Assembly: GCA_945872035.1 (NCBI GenBank)
Contig: CAMBYA010000129.1
Coordinates: 1-6,857 of the forward strand
Direction of reading: 5' to 3'
Source: Rhizobium sp. Q54
GTDB lineage: Bacteria; Pseudomonadota; Alphaproteobacteria; SMXS01
Length of the DNA: 6,857 nucleotides
Position numbers and translations under genes: made by a program. Shown here in pieces: positions 1 through 6,063 of the stretch. The notes below the pieces were generated by a model, which saw nothing but the letters and a program-made list of their open reading frames with translations, did no database searches and was not told the origin of the DNA. Position 1 is the stretch's first letter, and each line of letters opens with the position of its first letter.

Positions 1-529
1 CGCCGCCGACGCCGCCGCGTCCGAAGATCATGGCGTTGGGGCCGCGGAATATCTCCACCCGCTCGATGTTGTACAGGTCGCGGAAATACTGGACGTCGTC
101 GCGGATGCCGTCGACGAAGAAGTCCGCCGTCGAACTGTTGCCGCGGAAAACCGGCGTATCCCGGTTGCCCTCGCCCTGGGCGAAGCCCAGGCCGGGCGTG
201 TAGCGGACCGCATCGGCCATGCTGGTCATGGCCTGGTCCTTGATCTGGCTCTGGTTGACTACCGACACGGACTGCGGGACATCGAGCAGCGGCGTGTCGG
301 TCTTGGTGGCGGCAGTGGTCCGCTCGGCCTTGTAGCCACCGTCGGCCGGCGGCTGAATGCCGAACGCGGTACCCTCGACACGGACCGGCCCGAGTACCTG
401 CGGCCCGGCGGCCGGCTGTGTCTCCTGCGCCTGCGCCGGCACGGCAGCGACCGTCAGGGCGAAGGCCGTGCCGGCAATGGCATGGCGAGAGACAAACCCG
501 ATCCCTTCACGTGCGGAAAACTTCCTCAT
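1..529 (-). CDS. TonB-dependent siderophore receptor, N-terminal part (cut by window edge)
   Basis: Outer-membrane receptor that would import a ferric siderophore using energy from TonB-ExbBD. Only the first 176 residues are present; the frame stays open to base 1, so the barrel is outside the window. Residues 1-34 form a signal peptide (basic start MRKFSAR, hydrophobic IAGTAFALTVAAV, then PAQA before QE). The plug domain follows: DVPQSVSVV (83-91), VRYTPGLG (108-115), FFVDGIRDD (137-145) and YNIERVEIFRGPNAMIFGRG (to about 171). This pattern is that of catecholate-type receptors such as Fiu; the actual ligand cannot be read from the plug. The start at 529 is favoured by the SD AGAAAGG 7 nt upstream. 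An in-frame ATG at 568 would add 13 residues (MVTTTKQAKKGTG) but has no clear SD. A Fur-like box and a promoter candidate lie upstream, consistent with iron repression. Confidence 0.93.
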   Translation of the reverse strand, partial: MRKFSAREGIGFVSRHAIAGTAFALTVAAVPAQAQETQPAAGPQVLGPVRVEGTAFGIQPPADGGYKAERTTAATKTDTPLLDVPQSVSVVNQSQIKDQAMTSMADAVRYTPGLGFAQGEGNRDTPVFRGNSSTADFFVDGIRDDVQYFRDLYNIERVEIFRGPNAMIFGRGGVGG

Positions 530-592
530 TCCTGTACCTTTCTTGGCTTGCTTGGTGGTCGTTACCATCCGGCCGGGACGCCGCCCGCGGTT

Positions 593-606
593 GCAGTTGC
601 AACTGC
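593..606. repeat. 14-bp perfect palindrome in the receptor leader
   Basis: GCAGTTGCAACTGC is identical to its reverse complement. It lies between the candidate promoter and the receptor start, about 64 bp upstream of the ATG at 529. The position fits an operator for a dimeric regulator, or a short hairpin in the leader mRNA. No regulator family is recognised from this motif. Confidence 0.5.
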
Positions 607-630
607 GAATGACTCCTAATAGTGACCGGC

Positions 631-659
631 ACCATGCACAGCCCCTAAACATCCGTCAA
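631..659 (-). promoter_or_regulatory. Candidate sigma-70 promoter of the TonB receptor
   Basis: On the minus strand, a -35 element TTGACG (659-654) is followed by a 17-bp spacer and a weak -10 CATGGT (636-631). The -35 matches 5 of 6 consensus positions but the -10 only 3 of 6. The support is the spacing and the adjacent Fur-like box. The implied leader is about 95 nt long. Confidence 0.35.
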
Positions 660-665
660 GGAAAA

Positions 666-680
666 TGCGAACGATTTGCA
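666..680 (-). promoter_or_regulatory. Fur-like operator upstream of the TonB receptor
   Basis: The minus-strand sequence TGCAAATCGTTCGCA is an imperfect inverted repeat (TGCRAA-NNN-TTYGCA). Compared with the 7-1-7 Fur pattern TGATAAT-N-ATTATCA it matches about 10 of 14 arm positions. It ends 6 bp upstream of the putative -35 of a siderophore receptor gene, where iron-dependent repression is expected. An Irr or other Fur-family site is possible instead. Confidence 0.45.
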
Positions 681-743
681 ATAGCGTCTAAACCGCTGGA
701 TATCTGCGGCGCCGAAGACGTCGGGGTAGGAGTGGAAAGTCGC

Positions 744-1274
744 TCAGACGACCTGCCAGCGGCAGGTGCAGGACAGCTGCTGGGCGGTGTTGTCGATGGC
801 CGCCAGGCAGGCATCGGCCCGCTCGGGGATATACACCTCGAAGCGCGTCATGTAGTCGGCATCGTCGCCGCTGCCGGGAAGGCGCGTGGAGTTCATGCGG
901 ACGATGTTGGCATCGTAATCCTGGAACGCCTCGGTCAGCCGGGCGACCAGCCCGGGACGGTCGCCGCCGACCACGTCGATGATATGGGTGATGCGGGCGT
1001 TCTCGGCCTGGGTGGCCGCGTGGATGAACGGCGTCACCGAGACCTCGGCGCCGGCAAGCTGGGGCAACGACCGGAGTTCGCCTGCAACGTCGTCGAGGCG
1101 CAGGTCGCCCGGCACGTCACAAACCGCGTTGAACTCGAAGCCGGTGCCGAGCACCGCGAAATTGGTATCGGCCAGGTTGGCACCCAGGTCGAACAGCCGG
1201 GCGGTGACCGCCGAGATCAGCCCGACCCGGTCCGGGCCGGTCATGGACACATAGGCAAGCTGGCTGCTCGACAT
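744..1274 (-). CDS. Double ACT-domain protein, GcvR-like
   Basis: A 176-residue cytoplasmic protein made almost entirely of two ACT domains, roughly residues 6-82 and 96-172. Each opens with the ligand-site signature: TGPDRVGLIS (12-21) and GGDRPGLVARL (103-113). This layout matches GcvR, the repressor partner of the glycine cleavage system in enterobacteria, and related amino-acid sensing proteins. The effector and the partner are not visible here, and no gcv genes lie in the window. The start at 1274 is chosen because AGGGGAG lies 4 nt upstream. The frame is open further upstream, but that stretch is tRNA-Arg sequence read as protein. The gene begins 18 bp after tRNA-Arg, so it is probably transcribed through from the tRNA/complex I unit. 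A role in amino-acid-responsive control is inferred from the family only. Confidence 0.88.
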   Translation of the reverse strand: MSSSQLAYVSMTGPDRVGLISAVTARLFDLGANLADTNFAVLGTGFEFNAVCDVPGDLRLDDVAGELRSLPQLAGAEVSVTPFIHAATQAENARITHIIDVVGGDRPGLVARLTEAFQDYDANIVRMNSTRLPGSGDDADYMTRFEVYIPERADACLAAIDNTAQQLSCTCRWQVV

Positions 1275-1292
1275 CGCTCTCCCCTGCGATCG

Positions 1293-1369
1293 TGGCGACC
1301 CCGGCGTGACTCGAACACGCAACATCCTGCTTAGAAGGCAGGTGCTCTATCCTGTTGAGCTACGGGGCC
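1293..1369 (-). tRNA. tRNA-Arg (anticodon TCT)
   Basis: A 77-nt cloverleaf with encoded CCA. The acceptor stem pairs GGCCCCG with CGGGGTC (one G-U pair), with discriminator G. The anticodon stem CCTGC/GCAGG encloses loop CTTCTAA, giving anticodon TCT, which reads AGA and AGG. The T arm is GCGTG-TTCGAGT-CACGC. It starts 10 bp after the stop of the complex I subunit gene. AGA/AGG codons are usually rare in such high-GC genomes, so this is expected to be a low-demand isoacceptor. Confidence 0.97.
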
Positions 1370-1379
1370 CGTGACGTAC

Positions 1380-1682
1380 TCAGGCAGACCGGGTCTGCCG
1401 GGTGTACTTGAAGTTGTCGGCGTAGGCCTTGATTCTCAGCTGGCGCGCATGAGGCTCCTGCACCTGATACGACAGGCCGTGCTTCTCGGCGTAGGCGACC
1501 GCCTCTTCCTGGGTATCGAAGGCGAGGCGAACCTGGCGCGAGGTGTCGTCCGAACTGGTATAGCCCATCAGGTCGTCGATACGCTTGGCGCGCTGCGGCT
1601 CGTGGACCAGAAGCCATTTGCGGGTGTTCGCCCATCCCGACTGCATGGCGTTCTTGGCCGGCTTGAAGATCGTTGCCTGCAT
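1380..1682 (-). CDS. NADH dehydrogenase accessory subunit, NDUFS4/ETC complex I family
   Basis: A 100-residue protein of the ETC complex I subunit family, homologous to mitochondrial NDUFS4 (18 kDa, AQDQ subunit). In Alphaproteobacteria and mitochondria it is a supernumerary subunit on the matrix/cytoplasmic arm of respiratory complex I that helps stabilise the NADH-oxidising module. Family landmarks are MQATIFKPAKNAMQSG (1-16), WLLVHEP (23-29), DDLMGYTSSDD (36-46), the LAFDTQEEAVAYAEKHGLSY stretch (53-72) and KAYADNF (85-91). The length is normal for bacterial members. The start at 1682 has AGGA 8 nt upstream. The frame is open a further 18 codons, but those fall partly in tRNA-Pro and are spurious. 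The gene lies between tRNA-Pro (21 bp upstream) and tRNA-Arg (10 bp downstream). Confidence 0.95.
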   Translation of the reverse strand: MQATIFKPAKNAMQSGWANTRKWLLVHEPQRAKRIDDLMGYTSSDDTSRQVRLAFDTQEEAVAYAEKHGLSYQVQEPHARQLRIKAYADNFKYTRQTRSA

Positions 1683-1703
1683 GTTGATCGTCCTGCGTTT
1701 GAC

Positions 1704-1780
<77 letters not shown>

Positions 1781-1795
1781 AGAAACTCAGGCGAG

Positions 1796-1824
1796 GAGAT
1801 ACACGAAGTACCGTGCGGTCTCAA
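1796..1824 (-). promoter_or_regulatory. Candidate promoter of the tRNA-Pro / complex I / tRNA-Arg cluster
   Basis: On the minus strand, TTGAGA (1824-1819, 5 of 6 matches to the -35 consensus), a 17-bp spacer and TATCTC (1801-1796, 3 of 6 matches) precede the tRNA-Pro 5' end by about 15 bp. It lies between the sulfotransferase stop codon and tRNA-Pro, so it would give the tRNA cluster its own transcription start. Support is positional and by consensus only. Confidence 0.35.
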
Positions 1825-1848
1825 GGCCGGGTCGTCGGGTCGGACGCC

Positions 1849-3225
1849 TTACCAGGTTTCCGGGTCGGGGTCGTACCCCAGCCGCACCATCAGGTCGCCG
1901 TTGCGGGGATCCTTCAGGATGTGGGCCAGCTCGTCGGAGCGCTTGCGCCAGCGCTGCGGCGCGGGCTTGACCGTGGCGAGCTGCAGCGGCAGATCGTTCT
2001 CGGCCGCGTAGGACAGGCCTTCGTCCATGCCGACGCCCAGCCAGTCGGCGATCCGTGCCAGCGTGCCGGCCTTCTTGTGCGGGTTGTCGAGGAAATCCTC
2101 GCCATGCACCCGGATCGAGTCCGCCGCCTGCCCGGGATGGGCGGCGAGCCACGCCAGGATAGTTTCGTGACAGGTGCGCCAGTGCGCAGCGGCGATGTCC
2201 ACCGGACTGCTGGTGCGGTGGGCCTGCCAGCCGGGAAACAGACCGAACTTCCACCAGTGCCTGCCCCAATCGGGAAATCTGTCCGAATAGCCGGGAATGG
2301 CGAGGTCGCCGTCGACAATGTGCGCCGCCCAGAAGCCCGCATGCATCCAGCCGTCATACATGCCATTGGCGCTGCCGGCGACGCTGCGGGTCAGGTGCAT
2401 CACCCGCATCCGCGCCGAGGGAAACAGGGCCGACAAGAACGGCATGCGGAAGGTGTTTGCGACGGTCTTCATCACCAGCGGCTTGCCCTTGAGGTCGGCC
2501 GCCGTCGCCCGGCGCCAGGGCCGGATGGTGATCAGCGGCGGCATCTCGACGAACCGGCCGGATGGCAGGGTGACGACCACCGGGGCATCGGGCATCAGGT
2601 CGCGGATCATCGCGGCGTCGATATCGTAGAGATACGGGTTCAGTTCCGGATAAGCTGGCCGCAGACGCCGGATCAGCAGCGCATGGAACAGCTTGGGATC
2701 GCGGAATTCCCCGTCGTTCCAGCCGAAATCCCGCACGGTCTCGTCGAGCGCATGGTTGGTGGCGGAGCGCACGTCCTCGATCCCGAAGGCGATATCGGGC
2801 CACTGCATGCATAGCCGGATGGCGAGGTCCACGGCGAACTGGTCGCGGTCCGCCTGGCTCTCCAGCCGGTCGAGCGGATAGCCGCATTCCTGCGCCAGGT
2901 AGGGTTCGAGCCAAGGCGCGAGTGACGCGTGCCGGGCCTCGAGCGCATCGGTGTCGCCGCTGACCGGATAGCGCAGGTCGGCCATGCCGAGGAACGGCGT
3001 GATCGCCCCCTGGAAGTTCATCACCTGGTCGGTGCGCCGCAGCACCGACGCCAGCAGGCTCGACCCGGAGCGTGGACTGCTCAGCACCATGACGATTTCG
3101 CCGACCGCGCCGAGAAACCCCGCTTCCACCGGCCGATTGTAGACCGACTCGCGCAGCGCCGCGATGCGCGCCGCCGCTGCGGAAAACTCGAAGCCCTGTC
3201 CGACCGCCTGCATCTCCAGCGTCAT
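1849..3225 (-). CDS. PAPS-dependent sulfotransferase family protein
   Basis: A 458-residue protein expected to move a sulfonate group from PAPS to an unknown acceptor. The 5'-phosphosulfate loop is SSPRSGSSLL (49-58), after strand EIVMVL. A likely 3'-phosphate site is VMHLTRSVAGSANG (275-288), with Arg280. A C-terminal segment RVHGEDFLDNPHKKAGTL (372-389) and WRKRSDELAHI (426-436) match the family's usual ending. In classical sulfotransferases a Ser sits 8 residues after the 3'-site Arg; here that position is Gly288 and a Ser is at +5 (285), so activity or site geometry may differ. There is no signal peptide or membrane segment, so it is probably cytoplasmic. The ATG overlaps the stop of the upstream ATP-grasp gene (ATGA, 4 bp), implying coupled translation. 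AAGGAA lies about 10 nt upstream of the start. The acceptor cannot be read from the sequence; a product of the neighbouring ligase is an inference. Confidence 0.85.
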   Translation of the reverse strand: MTLEMQAVGQGFEFSAAAARIAALRESVYNRPVEAGFLGAVGEIVMVLSSPRSGSSLLASVLRRTDQVMNFQGAITPFLGMADLRYPVSGDTDALEARHASLAPWLEPYLAQECGYPLDRLESQADRDQFAVDLAIRLCMQWPDIAFGIEDVRSATNHALDETVRDFGWNDGEFRDPKLFHALLIRRLRPAYPELNPYLYDIDAAMIRDLMPDAPVVVTLPSGRFVEMPPLITIRPWRRATAADLKGKPLVMKTVANTFRMPFLSALFPSARMRVMHLTRSVAGSANGMYDGWMHAGFWAAHIVDGDLAIPGYSDRFPDWGRHWWKFGLFPGWQAHRTSSPVDIAAAHWRTCHETILAWLAAHPGQAADSIRVHGEDFLDNPHKKAGTLARIADWLGVGMDEGLSYAAENDLPLQLATVKPAPQRWRKRSDELAHILKDPRNGDLMVRLGYDPDPETW

Positions 3226-5351
3226 TTGCTCATGCTTCCTTGCTGAAGATCGGCGGGCTTCCCGGGAGCCGGTAAATGGACCTGGATCACGCGGGCGACC
3301 AGGGCATCCCAGACGATCCGCGCATCAGTTCCAGCGCCGCCGACCGAGCCGAGCGAAACACGCGTGTCGCCCACGCCCATCACGACTCGGCACTCGGACG
3401 ATCCGTCCTTGCTCTCGAGCCACACCGCACGGCCACCTTCGGACAGGTGCGCAACAAGGGACTGATCGGCTGGGCCCGGAGAGACCAGGAACAGTTTCTG
3501 CGCCGGCAGCTGCGCCCTGAGCACAGGGAGCGCCGGATCCCCAGGCTCCAGCAGCAGCCCCTTGCGGATATGCGGTCCGACGAGCTTCCGGCAGAGCTCG
3601 AAATCGCTCGCGGATGCCCGAGGCTCGTTGGTCAGAACGACGAATTCCAGATCTTCCGTCGGCAGCCCGCAACCAACGACCAGCGACGGGTCGGCGACCA
3701 CGACGGCGGCGGCGGCGAAGCGGCCCAGCAGGACGCTCTCGCAGGCAGCCGCCAGCGTCCCTTGCGCCCCGGAGATGCGGGACGCACCGGACCAGACGCC
3801 GCTGGCAGAGGCGACCACCGCCGGCGACGCGCGCTGATCGACGCTTTTTCGTATGCGCTCGCCGAGCGACCGCGTCCGCACGCTGGCGCCATCGCCGCCG
3901 AGCACGAGAACCCACGGCACACGTGCCGAGCCTAGATACTCGCGCAGCAATTCATTGTAGAGCGTCGGGTTCAGGTCGTTGCCGAGCTGCGGCTGGGCAT
4001 TGATCTCGCAGATCGCCGATGGAACCTCGCACCAGGACTTCGAGATGTCCGGCGAGATGTAGTCGATCCCCGCGAAATCGAGCCCGAGCAGATTGGCGGC
4101 GCGCCGGAACAGGTCCTCGTTGTCGGGATGCAGCGTGCCTTTCACATCCGTCGTGGTGCCGCCGGTCGAGACGTTTGACCGTCGACGCAGCGCTATGAAC
4201 TCTCCCGCGGCAGGCACCGAAGCCTCGCTCAGTCCAGCCTCGGCGAGCAGCTCCTGCGCCTCCTCGTCAAGTTCCAGCAGATAGCGCCCGCGCTCCAGCC
4301 GGCGCCTCTGGGATTGAGCGCTGTCCTTCTGCCCCTCGACCAGATCGCGGATGCTGCTGACACCATCGCCTTCCACGCCACCCGGACGCCGCAACGTCGT
4401 CTTGACGATTCTGCCGTTGCAGACATGCACCCGGTAGTTGTTCCCCGTGACGAACGCCTCGACGATAACGTTCTTCGAGACCTCGCGCGCCGCCCTGTAG
4501 GCCGTCCTGACTCCCGCCTCGGTCATCAGGCCGGCCGATACGCCGGCGCCGCCGTCGGCGTCCGCCGGCTTTACGACCGTGGGAAACCCGGTCTGGCCCG
4601 CGAGAGTGACGGCATGGTCCTCGGACGTGGCCGCGGCATGCCTTACGGTCGGAAAGCCCGCCTGCCGCAGGGACATGGCCGTCTGCATCTTGTTGCGCGC
4701 AATGGCGACGCCGATGGCGCTGACCTCGTCGGTAATCGTGCTGAGCATGCGCCTCAGCCTGACACCCTCGCCGAGCAGCAGCATGTCGCGAAAGAACATG
4801 GAAAAAGGAATGCGCTCGTGGAACGCGGCCTCGCAGATCCGGTAGGTATTGACCCCGTTCGGCGCGCGGGCGGACAGCTTGCCGACAACCTCGTCGACCC
4901 TCGTCGCCACGGTGTCCAGCGCCGGCCCGGTCTCGCCTTTTGCCGCGGCGTCGCAGAAGCCGTTGACCAGTTCGACCATGAAAACGAGCGCCATTCGGGC
5001 TGCTTCCATGTCCGCATAGGGAAACAGACAGCTGATGGTTTCCCCGCCGCCCTCGGCGGGACGACGCGACAGCAGGATCGGCGACGCGAAAACCGGAATG
5101 CGCGCCCGGCGCTGCAGCGCTCCGGCCCAGTTCGCAGGGTCGACGAAGGAAAGACTGTCGCCGGCCGCAAACAGGCCCGCGCCATTGCCATCCGGCAGGC
5201 ACGATCCCAGCTTGTCCACCAGTGCCGCCGTGTCCCGGGGTGAGGGAATATCCCCCTCGGCGGTCTGATAGGCGGTCGCGAGCATCGCCTGTTGCCTTAT
5301 GCCGAAGCCGTAGCCCAGTCGTTTGAGTTCCTTGAGTTCAAGGAGAGGCAT
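3222..5351 (-). CDS. Cyanophycin synthetase-like ATP-grasp ligase with degenerate Mur-ligase domain
   Basis: A 709-residue relative of cyanophycin synthetase (CphA), which normally builds an Asp backbone with one ATP-grasp site and adds Arg side chains with a Mur-ligase-like site. Residues 1-190 resemble the CphA N domain (FPYADMEAARMALVFMVELV about 110-129). Residues 195-475 are the ATP-grasp domain: VSAIGVAIARNK (210-221), VVKPADADGGAGV (259-271), VIVEAFVTGNNYRV (295-308), EGDGVSSIRDLV (327-338), SNVSTGGTTTDV (392-403), HPDN (408-411), LDFAGID (424-430) and EINAQP with metal-ligand type Glu449/Asn451. This site looks intact. Residues 479-670 still align by pattern with the CphA Mur-ligase domain, but the nucleotide loop GTNGKTT is replaced by GGDGASVRT (485-493) and the C-terminal Mur domain is absent. 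CphA is usually near 870-900 residues. It probably makes amide bonds at one site only, as in CphA2. The substrate is unknown. The start at 5351 has AGGAAA about 9 nt upstream. Confidence 0.85.
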   Translation of the reverse strand: MPLLELKELKRLGYGFGIRQQAMLATAYQTAEGDIPSPRDTAALVDKLGSCLPDGNGAGLFAAGDSLSFVDPANWAGALQRRARIPVFASPILLSRRPAEGGGETISCLFPYADMEAARMALVFMVELVNGFCDAAAKGETGPALDTVATRVDEVVGKLSARAPNGVNTYRICEAAFHERIPFSMFFRDMLLLGEGVRLRRMLSTITDEVSAIGVAIARNKMQTAMSLRQAGFPTVRHAAATSEDHAVTLAGQTGFPTVVKPADADGGAGVSAGLMTEAGVRTAYRAAREVSKNVIVEAFVTGNNYRVHVCNGRIVKTTLRRPGGVEGDGVSSIRDLVEGQKDSAQSQRRRLERGRYLLELDEEAQELLAEAGLSEASVPAAGEFIALRRRSNVSTGGTTTDVKGTLHPDNEDLFRRAANLLGLDFAGIDYISPDISKSWCEVPSAICEINAQPQLGNDLNPTLYNELLREYLGSARVPWVLVLGGDGASVRTRSLGERIRKSVDQRASPAVVASASGVWSGASRISGAQGTLAAACESVLLGRFAAAAVVVADPSLVVGCGLPTEDLEFVVLTNEPRASASDFELCRKLVGPHIRKGLLLEPGDPALPVLRAQLPAQKLFLVSPGPADQSLVAHLSEGGRAVWLESKDGSSECRVVMGVGDTRVSLGSVGGAGTDARIVWDALVARVIQVHLPAPGKPADLQQGSMSK

Positions 5352-5431
5352 GTAGAGGCATTTCCTGATTCCGTTTCAATCCCGAAGCCGGACGACGGTG
5401 ACGAAACGATAGGCGAGTTACTCGCGTGTTG

Positions 5432-5447
5432 GCCCGATATCGCGGGC
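5432..5447. repeat. Short inverted repeat just downstream of the ligase -10
   Basis: GCCCG and CGGGC arms (5 bp) flank a 6-nt ATATCG core. On the minus strand the element begins about 2 bp after the candidate -10 of the ATP-grasp gene, where an operator or leader hairpin could act. The arms are short and GC-rich, so chance is a real possibility. Confidence 0.25.
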
Positions 5448-5448
5448 T

Positions 5449-5478
5449 AGTAAACAGGCCAATGATTCCCGGCGTCAA
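5449..5478 (-). promoter_or_regulatory. Candidate promoter of the ATP-grasp / sulfotransferase operon
   Basis: On the minus strand, TTGACG (5478-5473, 5 of 6) and TTTACT (5454-5449, 4 of 6) are separated by 18 bp. They lie about 98 bp upstream of the ATP-grasp start. This is the best sigma-70-like pair in the gap between the DUF192 gene and the ligase gene. Confidence 0.4.
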
Positions 5479-5487
5479 GCACCGATA

Positions 5488-5507
5488 CACCTGCCGCGGC
5501 CCAGGTG
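5488..5507 (-). other. Hairpin between DUF192 gene and ligase promoter
   Basis: CACCTG and CAGGTG arms (6 bp) flank an 8-nt GC-rich loop, about 47 bp after the DUF192 stop codon. It could help end the recX-DUF192 transcript, but no T-run follows on the minus strand, so it is not a standard intrinsic terminator. Confidence 0.25.
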
Positions 5508-5553
5508 CCGTCAGCGGGCTCGTGGACACCCGCCGGAAATCACTCGGGGCAAA

Positions 5554-6063
5554 TCAGCGCGGTTGCCTGGGACTTTCAAGCGCCTGGTAAAGCACGCGGT
5601 CGCCCGGGTCGATGCCCAGCCGGGCACTGGCGCCCGCGTTGAGCTCGAGAACGGCCCGAGTGGGACCGTCCGCCGGGATCGGCTGAAGCGAATGAGGCGT
5701 CGTGCCCCGCGCGATGTTCATCACCCTGCCCGCGTCGTCGATGAAGATGATGTCCAGGGACAGGACCGTATTCTTCATCCAGAACGCGACGGGCCGGACT
5801 TCCGGGAAGAGAAACAACATGCCTTCCTTTTCCGGCATGGATGCGCGGTACATCAGCCCGGTCTGGCGGCGCGCTTCGGTATCGGCAACCTGCACCTGAA
5901 GCGACACGCTGCCGCCCCGTGTCACCACGGTCAGCGGCGCCAGCGGCAGCGATTGAGCGACACCGGTATCCGGCGGGTCCGACGAGAACGCCGAGGCGAC
6001 ACTGCCGGAAACCAGCAGGAGGACATACAGTCCGGCGAGCGGAAGACGCATGAGCTTCCTCAT
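5554..6063 (-). CDS. DUF192 family secreted protein (COG1430)
   Basis: A 169-residue protein with an N-terminal signal or anchor segment (LAGLYVLLLVSGSVASAF, about 9-26), so it probably acts in the periplasm. The rest is a full DUF192 domain: RRQTGLMYRASMPEKEGMLF (65-84), FWMKNTVLSLDIIFID (94-109), RVMNIARGTTP (113-123) and the VLELNAG end (138-144). The family is widespread but its biochemical role is not established. The ATG at 6063 overlaps the recX stop codon (ATGA). However, an in-frame ATG at 6051 (residue 5) has a much better SD, GAGGAA at 6061-6056, so the real start may be four codons later. Either start leaves the signal sequence whole. Coupling to recX is indicated by the overlap; a functional link to RecX is not. 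Confidence 0.92.
   Translation of the reverse strand: MRKLMRLPLAGLYVLLLVSGSVASAFSSDPPDTGVAQSLPLAPLTVVTRGGSVSLQVQVADTEARRQTGLMYRASMPEKEGMLFLFPEVRPVAFWMKNTVLSLDIIFIDDAGRVMNIARGTTPHSLQPIPADGPTRAVLELNAGASARLGIDPGDRVLYQALESPRQPR
6056..6061 (-). promoter_or_regulatory. Shine-Dalgarno favouring the later DUF192 start
   Basis: GAGGAA on the minus strand lies 4 nt before the ATG at 6051-6049. The upstream ATG at 6063 has only CGGCCTGGA before it. The site therefore supports initiation at the internal ATG, within the sequence overlapping the end of recX. Confidence 0.5.

Noticed and set aside
1275..1325. N-terminal extension of the ACT protein (MLRVRVTPGSP...)
   Set aside because: It is translated from tRNA-Arg. 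AGGGGAG directly before the ATG at 1274 fixes the start.
357..1334. Long plus-strand reading frame of 325 codons
   Set aside because: It is antisense to the receptor leader, the ACT gene and tRNA-Arg. Its protein is low-complexity, rich in R, G and A, with no family motifs, whereas the opposite strand encodes clear domains.
4314..5243. Plus-strand reading frame of 309 codons, and the 311-codon minus frame at 4267-5202
   Set aside because: Both overlap the ATP-grasp gene in other frames. Only the 3222-5351 frame shows conserved ATP-grasp motifs throughout.
3222..5351. Calling the ligase a true cyanophycin synthetase (cphA)
   Set aside because: The Arg-adding Mur-ligase site lacks its P-loop Lys and the C-terminal domain is missing. 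No cyanophycinase is nearby, so normal cyanophycin synthesis is unlikely.
5338..5529. 63-codon minus-strand reading frame in the ligase leader
   Set aside because: It has no recognisable motif and no SD, and it overlaps the candidate promoter and the ligase start. It is more likely untranslated leader.
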